This document shows, in pieces, positions 1-7,613 of a stretch of 43,506 nt of DNA (position 1 is the first letter of the stretch; each line of letters begins with the position of its first letter). The translations under genes were made by a program, and so were the position numbers. Origin of the DNA: Streptococcus suis (GTDB taxonomy: Bacteria > Bacillota > Bacilli > Lactobacillales > Streptococcaceae); NCBI RefSeq assembly GCF_016743335.1, contig NZ_WCJE01000016.1, positions 1-43,506 of the forward strand. The letters are read 5' to 3'. The notes beneath the pieces are model-generated. The model saw only the letters and a list, made by a program, of their open reading frames with translations, did not search any database and was not told the DNA's origin.

Positions 1-22
1 AAGCACAGTTTTTACTGTGCTT
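1..22 (-). terminator. Hairpin overlapping the end of the histidine kinase gene
   Basis: AAGCACAG and CTGTGCTT form a perfect 8-bp stem around a TTTTTA loop. The stop codon of the kinase gene sits in the loop. On the minus strand this would terminate the two-component transcript, but any U-run lies outside the window, so this is tentative. Confidence 0.5.
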
Positions 23-953
23 TTGTGATGGTTACGCTGGTCCCAACTTCCAGTTGACTTTCCACGGAAATAGCTAGTTCCAACTGATTCAAGACCCGCT
101 TGGTCAAATACAAGCCAAATCCTGTCGCTTTTTGGTGTTCACGGCCATTAAAACCTGTAAAACCTTCGTCAAACAGGCGAGGAATGTCTTCTGCCAGAAT
201 CCCAATTCCCGTATCGGAAATGGAAATTCCATTATTCAGTTCAATGGCTACCTTACCACCAGTCTTATTGTACTTGAGGGCGTTGTCGATTATCTGTGAC
301 AGGGCAAAGCTGAGCCATTTTCTGTCGGTCTTCAGTAGCCAATTTCCATCGATGGTCACAGAAATGTCTTTTTGCAAGAACTGATTGCGGTATTTTTTGA
401 CCAAATCGACCGCCACTTCTCTCACTTCTACCTGCTCAAAGCGAAAATCACTGGCATGGTTGGTCAGTTTGAGGTAGTTGAGCAGATTGGCCATGTAATT
501 ATCCAAGCGCAAGAGCTGATGATCGACATCCTGCTGATTGAGATTGTCAGTCTGGCTCATCAAAGACAGGGCAGCCAGAGGCACTTTCATCTGGTGGGAC
601 CACATTTTGACCATAGCTTGTAGGTCTTCTTCTCGTGACTTATAGACCAAAAGCTGTTCACGTGTCGCCTCCTTCTCTACCTCAATCAAATTGAGATAGG
701 CAAGGTCCACAGGCTTATTGAGCAAGGGCAAGGCTTCCTCATGAACATAGTCTTCCAAGGCTCTCATGCGGTTGCGAAACTTCCAGAACAGGCCTACTGT
801 CAGTAGGATGATAAGGGTTAGGGACAATAGCAGAGCGTTTTGCAGGAATTCGGTGGGCAGTTGATAGAGAAAGAAGAGCAAGATAAAACTAGTAGCCAGA
901 ACAATGTAGGAGAAATAAAAACTCCTATATTCTCGGATAAATTTTGCTATCAT
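12..953 (-). CDS. Intramembrane-sensing sensor histidine kinase (BceS-like)
   Basis: This 313-residue kinase has two N-terminal membrane segments (about 14-31 and 40-57) separated by only a few residues, so it has almost no extracellular sensor domain. That is the hallmark of intramembrane-sensing kinases that read the state of a partner BceAB transporter. The phospho-acceptor His is about H120 in WSHQMKVPLAAL. The ATP-binding N, G and F/G2 boxes are IIDNALKYN, DTGIGI and GFGLYL. The start codon overlaps the stop of the upstream response regulator (ATGA), implying translational coupling. The expected role is to phosphorylate that regulator in response to cell-wall-active peptides. The transporter it probably serves is encoded at 2244-4967, on the other side of a relBE pair. 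Confidence 0.9.
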   Translation of the reverse strand: MIAKFIREYRSFYFSYIVLATSFILLFFLYQLPTEFLQNALLLSLTLIILLTVGLFWKFRNRMRALEDYVHEEALPLLNKPVDLAYLNLIEVEKEATREQLLVYKSREEDLQAMVKMWSHQMKVPLAALSLMSQTDNLNQQDVDHQLLRLDNYMANLLNYLKLTNHASDFRFEQVEVREVAVDLVKKYRNQFLQKDISVTIDGNWLLKTDRKWLSFALSQIIDNALKYNKTGGKVAIELNNGISISDTGIGILAEDIPRLFDEGFTGFNGREHQKATGFGLYLTKRVLNQLELAISVESQLEVGTSVTITKAQ

Positions 954-1624
954 TTGACCAAGTACCCCACACCACGAACCGTATGAATACGTTCAAAACC
1001 GACCTCGCTCACCTTCTTACGCAGTCTAGTCATGTTGACATTGAGCGTGTTCTGATCGATAAATTCTTCATTTTCCCAGAGTTTTTCCAAGAGTTCCTCT
1101 TTACTAACAATCTGCCCTTGTCTTTCTAGTAAAGCGGACAAAATCTTGGTTTCCGTAGGAGACAATTGAACCTGTTCCGATTCATTTGAAAATCGCCCGT
1201 CCAAACTAAGCTGGAACTGGTCGATAGACAAATCGGTTGATTTGCTGAATTGATTAACCCTACGCAGAAAGGCACCGATTTTGGCATCCAAAATTCCCAG
1301 TGAAAAAGGCTTTGACACAAAATCATCGCCACCCATGTTCATAGCCATAACTGCATTCATCTCATCATCGCTAGAGGAGATAAAGATAATGGGCATGGTC
1401 ATGGTTTTACGGATTTCCGTCGTCCAGTAAAAACCGTTGTAATAAGGCAGGCTAATATCCATCAGCACTAAGTCTGGTTTAATTTCCGCCACTTCCTGAC
1501 TGACAGCTCGGAAATTCTGCACACTTTCTACCTGATACGATTTGCCCAGATGCTGCTTCAAGAGCTGGACAATCATCTCATCATCTTCAACAATATAAAT
1601 CTTCTCTTTTTTCATCTTCTTCAT
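950..1624 (-). CDS. OmpR-family response regulator (BceR-like)
   Basis: The protein has 224 residues: an N-terminal receiver domain and a C-terminal winged-helix DNA-binding domain. The receiver shows the acidic pocket VEDDE near the N-terminus, the phospho-acceptor D56 in LVLMDISLP and the conserved Lys K105 in SKPFS. The C-terminal half contains the LSPTETKIL and RLRKKV segments and ends in VRGVGY, as in OmpR/PhoB-type wings. It probably activates the resistance operon at 5520-2244, whose promoter has a BceR-like box. The start is uncertain: ATGs at residues 1 and 4 are both possible and neither has a strong ribosome-binding site. I see no dedicated promoter in the 33 bases between it and relE, so it may be read from the relBE transcript. 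Confidence 0.9.
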   Translation of the reverse strand: MKKMKKEKIYIVEDDEMIVQLLKQHLGKSYQVESVQNFRAVSQEVAEIKPDLVLMDISLPYYNGFYWTTEIRKTMTMPIIFISSSDDEMNAVMAMNMGGDDFVSKPFSLGILDAKIGAFLRRVNQFSKSTDLSIDQFQLSLDGRFSNESEQVQLSPTETKILSALLERQGQIVSKEELLEKLWENEEFIDQNTLNVNMTRLRKKVSEVGFERIHTVRGVGYLVK

Positions 1625-1629
1625 TCTGC

Positions 1630-1657
1630 AAAAGCCAGGACACAGGTCTTGGCTTTT
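1630..1657 (-). terminator. Hairpin between relE and the response regulator
   Basis: AAAAGCCA and TGGCTTTT are complementary with an inner GAC/GTC pairing. The U-tract after the stem on the minus strand is only four bases, so it would be a leaky terminator and could allow read-through into the regulator gene. Confidence 0.35.
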
Positions 1658-1923
1658 TATTTATATACTTCTTTTCGATGCCCGACTTCAAGGGCTGTTA
1701 CGATCAATTTATCATCCTCAATGCTGACGATGACCCTGTAGTTTCCGATACGATAGCGCCATTGGCCAGAACGATTGGCAGTCAAGGCTTTTCCGTACTG
1801 TCTGGGGTTGTCACACCCGTCAATATGCTTGTAAAGATACCGCAAAATCAAACTTGCAGCAGTTTTATCCATCTTTCGAATTTGCTTTTGAGCCTTAGCG
1901 GACAAAATAACCTTATAACTCAA
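1657..1923 (-). CDS. relE: RelE-family toxin (mRNA interferase)
   Basis: This 88-residue protein has the RelE/ParE fold signature. The N-terminus is basic (SYKVILSAKAQKQIRKMD). The core is GQWRYRIGNYRVIVSIED, followed by the C-terminal GHRKEVY, which matches the RelE family motif containing catalytic Arg and Tyr residues. RelE toxins cut mRNA in the ribosomal A site when freed from antitoxin. The start overlaps the end of the antitoxin gene by 11 bases, which is standard for such pairs. The pair sits between a Bce-type transporter and a Bce-type two-component system that would normally be contiguous, so it may have been inserted there. Confidence 0.88.
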   Translation of the reverse strand: MSYKVILSAKAQKQIRKMDKTAASLILRYLYKHIDGCDNPRQYGKALTANRSGQWRYRIGNYRVIVSIEDDKLIVTALEVGHRKEVYK

Positions 1924-2152
1924 TGCCCAACTCCTCAGCCATTTGTTCTAGTGTTATCGGCTCAATTCCATTCGCCAAGTCAGCTTGGTATTCTGCCCAA
2001 GCAATATCTGCCACACGCGCATCGTACTCGTCTTCAAGGGCTTCAAGGGTTTTAGTCCGAATGAGTTCTGACAAACTGACACCTTCAAACTTTGCCATAG
2101 CCTGCATAAAGAGTTTGTCCTGCTCAGAAACTTTCAATGTAATAGCTGCCAT
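1913..2152 (-). CDS. relB: RelB-family antitoxin
   Basis: The protein has 79 residues. Its N-terminus, MAAITLKVSEQDKLFMQ, followed by GVSLSELIRTKTLEAL, is a ribbon-helix-helix DNA-binding domain. An acidic C-terminal segment (residues 45-79) would wrap the toxin. It should neutralise the RelE encoded directly downstream and repress its own promoter. A clear promoter (-10 at 2188-2193) with a TGGTATTACCA palindrome overlapping the start-site region supports autoregulation. The RBS is GAGGTGAGAAA immediately before the ATG. Confidence 0.87.
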   Translation of the reverse strand: MAAITLKVSEQDKLFMQAMAKFEGVSLSELIRTKTLEALEDEYDARVADIAWAEYQADLANGIEPITLEQMAEELGIEL

Positions 2153-2177
2153 TTTCTCACCTCTTCGAGTATTCCTT

Positions 2178-2216
2178 TGGTATTACCATTGTAACACTAT
2201 TTCCTAAAAAAAGCAA
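2178..2216 (-). promoter_or_regulatory. relBE promoter and palindromic operator
   Basis: On the minus strand TTGCTT (2216-2211) and TACAAT (2193-2188) are separated by exactly 17 bases, with an extended -10 TG (TGTTACAAT). The 11-bp palindrome TGGTATTACCA at 2178-2188 overlaps the last -10 base and the likely start site, which suits binding by a ribbon-helix-helix antitoxin. Confidence 0.7.
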
Positions 2217-2240
2217 GAAATCTCGCACAAGGCGAGACTT
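2211..2240 (-). terminator. Terminator of the BceAB-like operon
   Basis: On the minus strand AAGTCTCGC, a short loop and GCGAGATTT form a stem a few bases after the permease stop, followed by a U-rich tract containing seven consecutive T. That T-run is also part of the relBE promoter (-35 and spacer), so termination and the next promoter are fused. Confidence 0.65.
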
Positions 2241-2243
2241 CTT

Positions 2244-4214
2244 CTACCGTTCAATAATGCGGTAATAGGTGCGACTAGTCCACTTGTAAATGACAAAGTA
2301 AATCAGAGCGACTGCCAGTAGGGTAATTCCGCTGACGGTATAAATCATAAGCGAAGAGGTGACACCAAGGGTCAATAGCATTTGCTTAAGCATAACAAGA
2401 GAAATCACGAAATGCAAGGTCGCCATAGCTAGTGGCATAAAGAAGACCGTAAGTGTTTGCGAGTTAATGGTCTTTTTGACCGCTGCTGCACTCATGCCCA
2501 CTTCTTGTAGAATCTTGTAGGATTTCTTGTCTTCATGCCCTTCCGAGTACTGCTTGTAGTAAATAATCAAGGCAGCACCTAGCAAGAAACTAATACCCAA
2601 CAAGAAGCCTGTGAAGAGAAATCCACCTCTGAAGCCCATGATCATATTGGTAAAGTCTGTTTTCTGCATGACGTATCCTAAAGATTCTCCATTAGCATCA
2701 CTGATATTATAGGCATCGCCTGCCTGCTCACCAAGAGTGGCCACTTCCTCATTGGTCATATCAGTAAAGACACGGTAGTCCAGACTAACCTGATAGCCTT
2801 GCGGATTATTTGACTCATAGTAACTGCGAATGGTTTCCAAGACACTATCATCACTGACCACCATGACGGCAGCATTGAGCGTATTAGTAATATCAGGGAA
2901 AATAGCTGTATCAAGATTTACTACATTCTCGAAAGTACTATCTCCCAAAGTGACTTTCTCTAGCAACGGCATTTCACTTGGACGGATAAAGGCAACTTGA
3001 TTGGCAGCCAGCTCTGGCAGGTCATTGCCCAACTTCCGGAAATCATCTTGGGTGACGAAGTAGGTAAAGGCTATTTTGCTAAAGTCTGGATTGGCAATGG
3101 TTTCTGGACTAATGACAATCTCCTTCCCACCGTCATAGACCAGACCAGCTTGGTAGGTCAGGTAGGACAGACTATCTTCCGCTTTTTCTGGAAAATGGCT
3201 GAGCACCGATTGCTGATAGGCACTTTCACCCTGACTTCTATCCGCAACTTTGTAGGTAATAGATGTTTCCTTTGGATAAAGACCACTTGTCATGCTTGAC
3301 ATGCCAGTATAAAGTGAAGTCGTTGTTGCAATGGTCACAAAGGCCATGACTGCTAAGAGGGTAATATTTGCCAAACCAGTTGCATGCTGTTTCATACGGA
3401 AAATCATCTGCGACGTGGTAATGAAATGCTCTGGCGTGTAAAAATAGCCTTTGTTTTTCCGACGAGCCTTCAAATACCAAGTCATAAAGCTGATGTAGAA
3501 CAAGTAGGTCCCCGCGATGACAAAGAGCACAGCGATGAAGAAACGATAGATGACGCCAACTCCTGCAGATTGAGAAGAAAGTGATAGGTAGTAGCCCATC
3601 CCAAGACTAAAAACACCAAGAGCAGCTAAAAGAACATTTCCTTTCGGCTCCTTCTCTCCTTTTTCACTAGCTCGGAACAAAATCAGTGGACTGGTCTTGC
3701 CAATGGTCCGAATAGCTAGCAATTCCAAGAGAAAGAAGATACCAGCAAAGAGAGAGGCGGTCATGGCAAATGCCAGAGGGTCTATTCCAAAATGCAAATC
3801 ACTATAATGTGTCAGATTGACAAAAATCAAGTAGAGAACATTTGAAAACACACCTGCTAAGACAGAACCAAGAACCACAACTAGCAAGAATATCATCATC
3901 AATTCGAGGCTAGCTATCAAGGCTACCTTTTTCTTGTTCATCCCCAGCATGTTATAGAGACCAAATTCCCTCGCCCGTTGTTTCATCAGGAAATTAAAGC
4001 TATAAATCTCCATAATGACCGAGAAAATGGTCAGAACAATCACGCCAAGACCGATAGAAATGGCACCAGAGCCCATGGTCTTCATAACTGGACTTAGCAT
4101 GAGTAAGAACATGGAACAAATCAGAGTAAATAGCACAAGACTGGCTAAAACGAAGGGAGCAAAAACACCCATGGATTTTCGGATATTTTGCCCAGCAAGT
4201 TTGAGGTAAAACAT
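2244..4214 (-). CDS. BceB-like ABC transporter permease (FtsX/MacB-type)
   Basis: This 656-residue membrane protein matches the BceB family in size. It has an N-terminal membrane segment, a group of three (about residues 50-170, including the FtsX-type core), further segments up to about 300, a large extracellular domain at about 310-520, and a C-terminal group of membrane segments. Residues in the core read YSFNFLMKQRAREFGLYNMLGM, as in this family. BceB proteins bind peptide-lipid II complexes through the large outer domain and pass the signal to the BceS-type kinase. The gene abuts the ATPase gene (4215) with no spacer. The partner kinase is encoded at 12-953. Confidence 0.9.
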   Translation of the reverse strand: MFYLKLAGQNIRKSMGVFAPFVLASLVLFTLICSMFLLMLSPVMKTMGSGAISIGLGVIVLTIFSVIMEIYSFNFLMKQRAREFGLYNMLGMNKKKVALIASLELMMIFLLVVVLGSVLAGVFSNVLYLIFVNLTHYSDLHFGIDPLAFAMTASLFAGIFFLLELLAIRTIGKTSPLILFRASEKGEKEPKGNVLLAALGVFSLGMGYYLSLSSQSAGVGVIYRFFIAVLFVIAGTYLFYISFMTWYLKARRKNKGYFYTPEHFITTSQMIFRMKQHATGLANITLLAVMAFVTIATTTSLYTGMSSMTSGLYPKETSITYKVADRSQGESAYQQSVLSHFPEKAEDSLSYLTYQAGLVYDGGKEIVISPETIANPDFSKIAFTYFVTQDDFRKLGNDLPELAANQVAFIRPSEMPLLEKVTLGDSTFENVVNLDTAIFPDITNTLNAAVMVVSDDSVLETIRSYYESNNPQGYQVSLDYRVFTDMTNEEVATLGEQAGDAYNISDANGESLGYVMQKTDFTNMIMGFRGGFLFTGFLLGISFLLGAALIIYYKQYSEGHEDKKSYKILQEVGMSAAAVKKTINSQTLTVFFMPLAMATLHFVISLVMLKQMLLTLGVTSSLMIYTVSGITLLAVALIYFVIYKWTSRTYYRIIER

Positions 4215-4967
4215 CTACTCACCCCCTAAAAGTGCAGACATATTGAGGGAAATTTCCTTAGCAAAATCTTGATTGCTCTTACCTGCCTTGTACAATTGGT
4301 GGAAAATCCGCCCGTCCTTGATAAAGAGTACTCGCTTAGCATGACTAGCTGCGTTGGCTGAGTGAGTCACCATGAGAATGGTTTGCCCGTCTAAGTTGAT
4401 GTCTTCAAACAAATTCAGCAAGTCTTCCGAATTGCGGTAATCTAGGGCAGCTGTCGGTTCGTCCGCTAGGACAATCTGTGGCTGGGTAATCAAACTACGA
4501 GCAATGGCCACGCGCTGCTTTTGTCCACCAGAAAGTTCAAAAGGACGTTTTTTCAGCAAATCTTGAATCCGCAGTTTTGGCGCCAAAACTTTCAAACGTT
4601 TTTCCATTTCCTCATAGCCAGTACGTGCCAATACCAGAGGTAAAAAGATATTGTCTTGGATGGACAGGGTGTCCAAGAGATTAAAATCTTGGAAGACAAA
4701 GCCAAGATTACGCAAGCGAAAATCGGCCAGCTCGCTCTCCTTGATTTTGGTAATATCCTGATTATTTAAGATAACCGAACCTCTCGTCGGCTTGTCCAGG
4801 GTTGCTAGAATGTTGAGCAAGGTCGTCTTACCAGAACCACTTTCACCCATAATTGCGATAAATTCGCCCTCTTCTACCTTAAAATCCACATCTTGCAAGG
4901 CACGAGTTTCCTCTTTTGAAAAGCGCGTGCGGTAAACTTTTTCTAAATGATTGATTTCTAATAACAT
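4215..4967 (-). CDS. BceA-like ABC transporter ATP-binding protein
   Basis: This 250-residue ABC ATPase has Walker [11 protein letters not shown], signature [15 protein letters not shown], Walker [13 protein letters not shown] and an H-loop MVTHS. The start is set at the ATG at 4967 because AGGAG lies six bases upstream. An in-frame upstream ATG at 4991 would overlap the lipoprotein gene and has no comparable RBS. It pairs with the adjacent large permease to form an antimicrobial-peptide sensing and detoxification transporter. Its expression is probably induced together with the small ORF and lipoprotein genes upstream. Confidence 0.92.
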   Translation of the reverse strand: MLLEINHLEKVYRTRFSKEETRALQDVDFKVEEGEFIAIMGESGSGKTTLLNILATLDKPTRGSVILNNQDITKIKESELADFRLRNLGFVFQDFNLLDTLSIQDNIFLPLVLARTGYEEMEKRLKVLAPKLRIQDLLKKRPFELSGGQKQRVAIARSLITQPQIVLADEPTAALDYRNSEDLLNLFEDINLDGQTILMVTHSANAASHAKRVLFIKDGRIFHQLYKAGKSNQDFAKEISLNMSALLGGE

Positions 4968-4983
4968 AGTTACTCCTAATTCC

Positions 4984-5367
4984 TTATTCACTGTCTAAAT
5001 CAACTTGGTCAAGAACTGCTTGATAGTCGATTCGGTCTGATTCAGCAATATTATCTTCTAAATCCACCTTATAATAACCACCCTGGACACCGATGGCCCA
5101 TTCCTTGTTAGAAGTAGTGTAAAGATTATTCAAGGAAACTGTTTCTTTGACAGAACTCTCTTCTTTGACAACGGGCCATTCCATAAACTTGGCTTCTGTC
5201 CCTCGAATGCTATCTTCGGCAACTTCCTGTTTGCTAACGGCATAGTCTTTTCCCTTGTAATGGAAAGTTTGATAGCCCTCATCAAAGCTAAGACCTGCTG
5301 AAGAGGAAGAGCAAGCGGTTAGCATTATACTGCCCAAAGCCAGCAAGCCAAATACTTTCTTTTTCAT
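4984..5367 (-). CDS. Small lipoprotein associated with the BceAB-like transporter
   Basis: The protein has 127 residues: a lysine-rich N-terminus, a hydrophobic core and the lipobox LTAC with the lipidated Cys at position 19. The mature part is soluble and acidic (YKGKDYAVSKQEV, EDSIRGTEAKF). It resembles in outline the NisI/SpaI-type immunity lipoproteins found with lantibiotic or peptide-resistance transporters, but I cannot confirm that family. Its position directly before the ATPase gene (16 bases) suggests surface binding of the peptide that the transporter handles. The RBS is GGGAGGAAACT before the ATG. Confidence 0.75.
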   Translation of the reverse strand: MKKKVFGLLALGSIMLTACSSSSAGLSFDEGYQTFHYKGKDYAVSKQEVAEDSIRGTEAKFMEWPVVKEESSVKETVSLNNLYTTSNKEWAIGVQGGYYKVDLEDNIAESDRIDYQAVLDQVDLDSE

Positions 5368-5379
5368 AGTTTCCTCCCT

Positions 5380-5520
5380 CTAGTATGCCATAAATCGCAT
5401 ACTTTGCAAATTATGGGATAACTCCTCTAAGAATTCTGCCTGTTCCAAGAGTTCAGCCTTTTCTTTTTCTGAGAATACCACTTCTTCCATTTTCTTGGCT
5501 TGTAAAAATTTGAATGACAT
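5380..5520 (-). CDS. 46-residue small protein heading the BceAB-like operon
   Basis: This short ORF starts at the ATG at 5520, after a good RBS (GAAGGA, seven bases upstream), and ends 12 bases before the lipoprotein start. The peptide begins MSFKFLQAKK and ends SMRFMAY. Residues 12-38 are rich in Glu and Leu and look like an amphipathic helix (FSEKEKAELLEQAEFLEEL). It has no signal peptide or membrane segment. I do not recognise the family. It is the first gene after the induced-looking promoter, so it could be a regulatory or partner peptide of the transporter, or a coupling leader. A real gene is supported by RBS, spacing and operon position only. Confidence 0.6.
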   Translation of the reverse strand: MSFKFLQAKKMEEVVFSEKEKAELLEQAEFLEELSHNLQSMRFMAY

Positions 5521-5552
5521 ATGATTTCCTTCTTTCTGTTTCTTATAAGTCT

Positions 5553-5617
5553 ATTATAGAAAATAGTTCTATCACACTCCCTTACAGTTCTGAACTGAAA
5601 ACTTACAGGTTTGTAAG
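5553..5617 (-). promoter_or_regulatory. Activator-type promoter with BceR-like box
   Basis: On the minus strand a perfect TATAAT (5558-5553) lacks a good -35. Upstream, 5602-5617 reads CTTACAGGTTTGTAAG, a perfect inverted repeat fitting TNACA-N4-TGTAA, which I recall as the consensus of BceR-like regulators. A second CTTACAG half-site at 5581-5587 lies 21 bp away (two helical turns) and abuts the -35 position. Between them is the palindrome CAGTTCTGAACTG (5585-5597). Confidence 0.72.
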
Positions 5618-5645
5618 AAAAAAAGACACCATTTCTGGCATCTTT
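5618..5645 (-). terminator. Terminator of the esterase/ATP-grasp operon
   Basis: On the minus strand AAAGATGCCA, a GAAA tetraloop and TGGTGTCTTT (two G-U pairs) are followed by a run of T. It ends exactly at the BceR-like box of the next operon. Confidence 0.7.
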
Positions 5646-5654
5646 CAATTCATT

Positions 5655-6821
5655 TTATTTTGTTAGACCGATATAGGCAATCATTTCATCCAACTCTTTC
5701 TTGCTTTCTGTCACAAGAAGGTAGGCATCGTTTCCTTGCAATTCCGCAAAGGCATCTGGCATACGTTTGACGGTCTTAATCTTACCAGCGAATTTCTGAT
5801 GGATATCATCTGCTGAGTGAACATAGTCAGTCGTATCACGGCGCGTCACCACCAGACAATATTGAGGCTCAAATCGACGTTCCTCAACTGTAGCACCAGT
5901 CACTACATTGGCATAATCACGGAAAAGATCAATGGAATGGGCGTAGTTATAGGCTTCAACTGTGAAACCGCCTGCCATACGGTTATTGTATTCAATGGCG
6001 ATATAATCTTTACCATCTTTGAAGAATTCAATGTGGAAGAAACGTTCTTTCATACCGAAGGCCTTGATAATCGCATGACCATATTTTACTAATTTCGGAT
6101 CTAATTCTTTTTCAATATAGTAGGCATTATCTTTTTTGCTTTGCATCAATTCAAACGGTGTATGAACATAGGTCAAACCTGTTTCAAAAACAACATTTCC
6201 TTCATGATCGACCAATCCGTCATAGGTTGTGATAATGCTTGAGTTGACAAATTTCTCAAAGAAATAGGCTGTTTGACCATCCCAAGCTTCTTTAAAGGTT
6301 TCCAAATCTGCTTTCTTTGTGAGTTTAAAGGTTCCGGAAGCGCCGACTCCATTATCTGGCTTGGCAATCATTGGGAAGCCAATTGATTTTACAGCTTTTT
6401 CAATATCTTTTTCAGTCTTGACAACCATTCCAGGAACGACTGGAACCCCTGCTTTTGAGAAGAATTTTTTCATCTCTGACTTAAATTTAGTCTTTTTCAG
6501 GTGTTTTGGTTTGGCACCAAAGATATTAAATTGCTCACGGAGGGCTGCATCGTTTTCAAGCCAATGTTCATTGTGGGATTCTACACGGTCAATAGGACCA
6601 TGCTTGTAAATTAGGAAGGCTGCCGCACGCTTGACTTCGTCAATATTTTCCAAATCATTGACACGGAAGTATTCTGTTAAGGCATTACGAAGTTCTTCAG
6701 GCAATTGATCGTAAGGTTCTTGCCCGATACCTAGAACCGTAACGCCTTCTTTTTTAGCCAATTCAATGGTGAACGGTTGAAAATTTTCTGGATAAAAAGG
6801 TGAAATAACGAGATAATTCAT
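5655..6821 (-). CDS. ATP-grasp carboxylate-amine ligase family protein
   Basis: The 388-residue protein has ATP-grasp architecture. The N-terminal region (1-100) resembles a pre-ATP-grasp fold (MNYLVISPFYP). The central ATP-binding part has MIAKPDNGVGASGTFKL as the Gly-rich loop and YFFEKFV as the adenine-contact strand. The metal-binding end is FHIEFF then IAIEYNNRMAGG, whose Glu and Asn residues are typical. Such enzymes join a carboxylate to an amine through an acyl-phosphate; the substrate here is unknown. It is the last gene of a three-gene operon with two esterase-like hydrolases, so the three may act on one small molecule or peptide. Confidence 0.82.
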   Translation of the reverse strand: MNYLVISPFYPENFQPFTIELAKKEGVTVLGIGQEPYDQLPEELRNALTEYFRVNDLENIDEVKRAAAFLIYKHGPIDRVESHNEHWLENDAALREQFNIFGAKPKHLKKTKFKSEMKKFFSKAGVPVVPGMVVKTEKDIEKAVKSIGFPMIAKPDNGVGASGTFKLTKKADLETFKEAWDGQTAYFFEKFVNSSIITTYDGLVDHEGNVVFETGLTYVHTPFELMQSKKDNAYYIEKELDPKLVKYGHAIIKAFGMKERFFHIEFFKDGKDYIAIEYNNRMAGGFTVEAYNYAHSIDLFRDYANVVTGATVEERRFEPQYCLVVTRRDTTDYVHSADDIHQKFAGKIKTVKRMPDAFAELQGNDAYLLVTESKKELDEMIAYIGLTK

Positions 6822-6838
6822 AGGTAGTCCTTTCTAGC

Positions 6839-7585
6839 TTATAGTCCGATAGAATGAAGGAAGAATGGCATTTGCTTTCTCCACCACACCCAGTCGTGGG
6901 CCACATCTGTTCCCCAAGTATCAAACCAAGCTGGGATATTCTTTTCTTCAAAGGCACGTTTTAGGTTGTAGAATGAGTCCAGACCGTCTTGTTCCCAATC
7001 GCCCAAACCGGTACAAACGATAATATCAGCTTGACGGTATTTGTCAATAAACCAACCATCATTCTGGTTCCAGATGTAATCAGATGGTGAGTTCTGATAA
7101 ACAGCACCGTCATTGCCATAGTCTTGATTGTTGTTGAAGAAACGAGCATCATAGACACCTGAAAGGGCGATGACTTTTGTGAAAACATCCGGATGCTGGA
7201 GGAAGAAATTCAGCGCGTGATAAGCTCCCATAGAGCAACCAGTCGTCATCATCCCATCGAACCAGCCAGTTTTATGTTTGATAAAGGGAATCGCTTCTTC
7301 AATCACATAGCGTTCGTAGGCGCGGTGAGCTTCTGCTTTGTCATGAATAGATTTCCAGTCTGCCAACCAGCTTTCACTATCGTAACTCGTTAAGGTGAAA
7401 AATTGAACATGACCTGCCTCGATAGATCCACGGCAGGCTTCAATCATACCAAAATCTGCGTATTCATTGTACGAACCGCCTGATGAAGCGAAAACAACCA
7501 CAGGAATCCCTGCGTGACCATAACGATTTAGATTCATTTCTCGGCCAAGATTTCCAGACCAATGACTTAAAAATTCTACATGCAT
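6839..7585 (-). CDS. Esterase-like alpha/beta hydrolase
   Basis: This 248-residue hydrolase belongs to the esterase-D/antigen-85-like alpha/beta group. The nucleophile elbow is GCSMG with Ser about 118. The oxyanion segment is FASSGGSYNEY and the probable catalytic His is in VAHDWVWW near the C-terminus. The start at 7585 is chosen because AGGAG lies seven bases upstream; longer in-frame starts lie in the end of the upstream gene. No signal peptide is visible, so it is probably cytoplasmic. It follows a second hydrolase gene by 28 bases and precedes the ATP-grasp gene by 17. Confidence 0.82.
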   Translation of the reverse strand: MHVEFLSHWSGNLGREMNLNRYGHAGIPVVVFASSGGSYNEYADFGMIEACRGSIEAGHVQFFTLTSYDSESWLADWKSIHDKAEAHRAYERYVIEEAIPFIKHKTGWFDGMMTTGCSMGAYHALNFFLQHPDVFTKVIALSGVYDARFFNNNQDYGNDGAVYQNSPSDYIWNQNDGWFIDKYRQADIIVCTGLGDWEQDGLDSFYNLKRAFEEKNIPAWFDTWGTDVAHDWVWWRKQMPFFLHSIGL

Positions 7586-7613
7586 ATTCATACTCCTAAC
7601 AATTTCTAATCTA

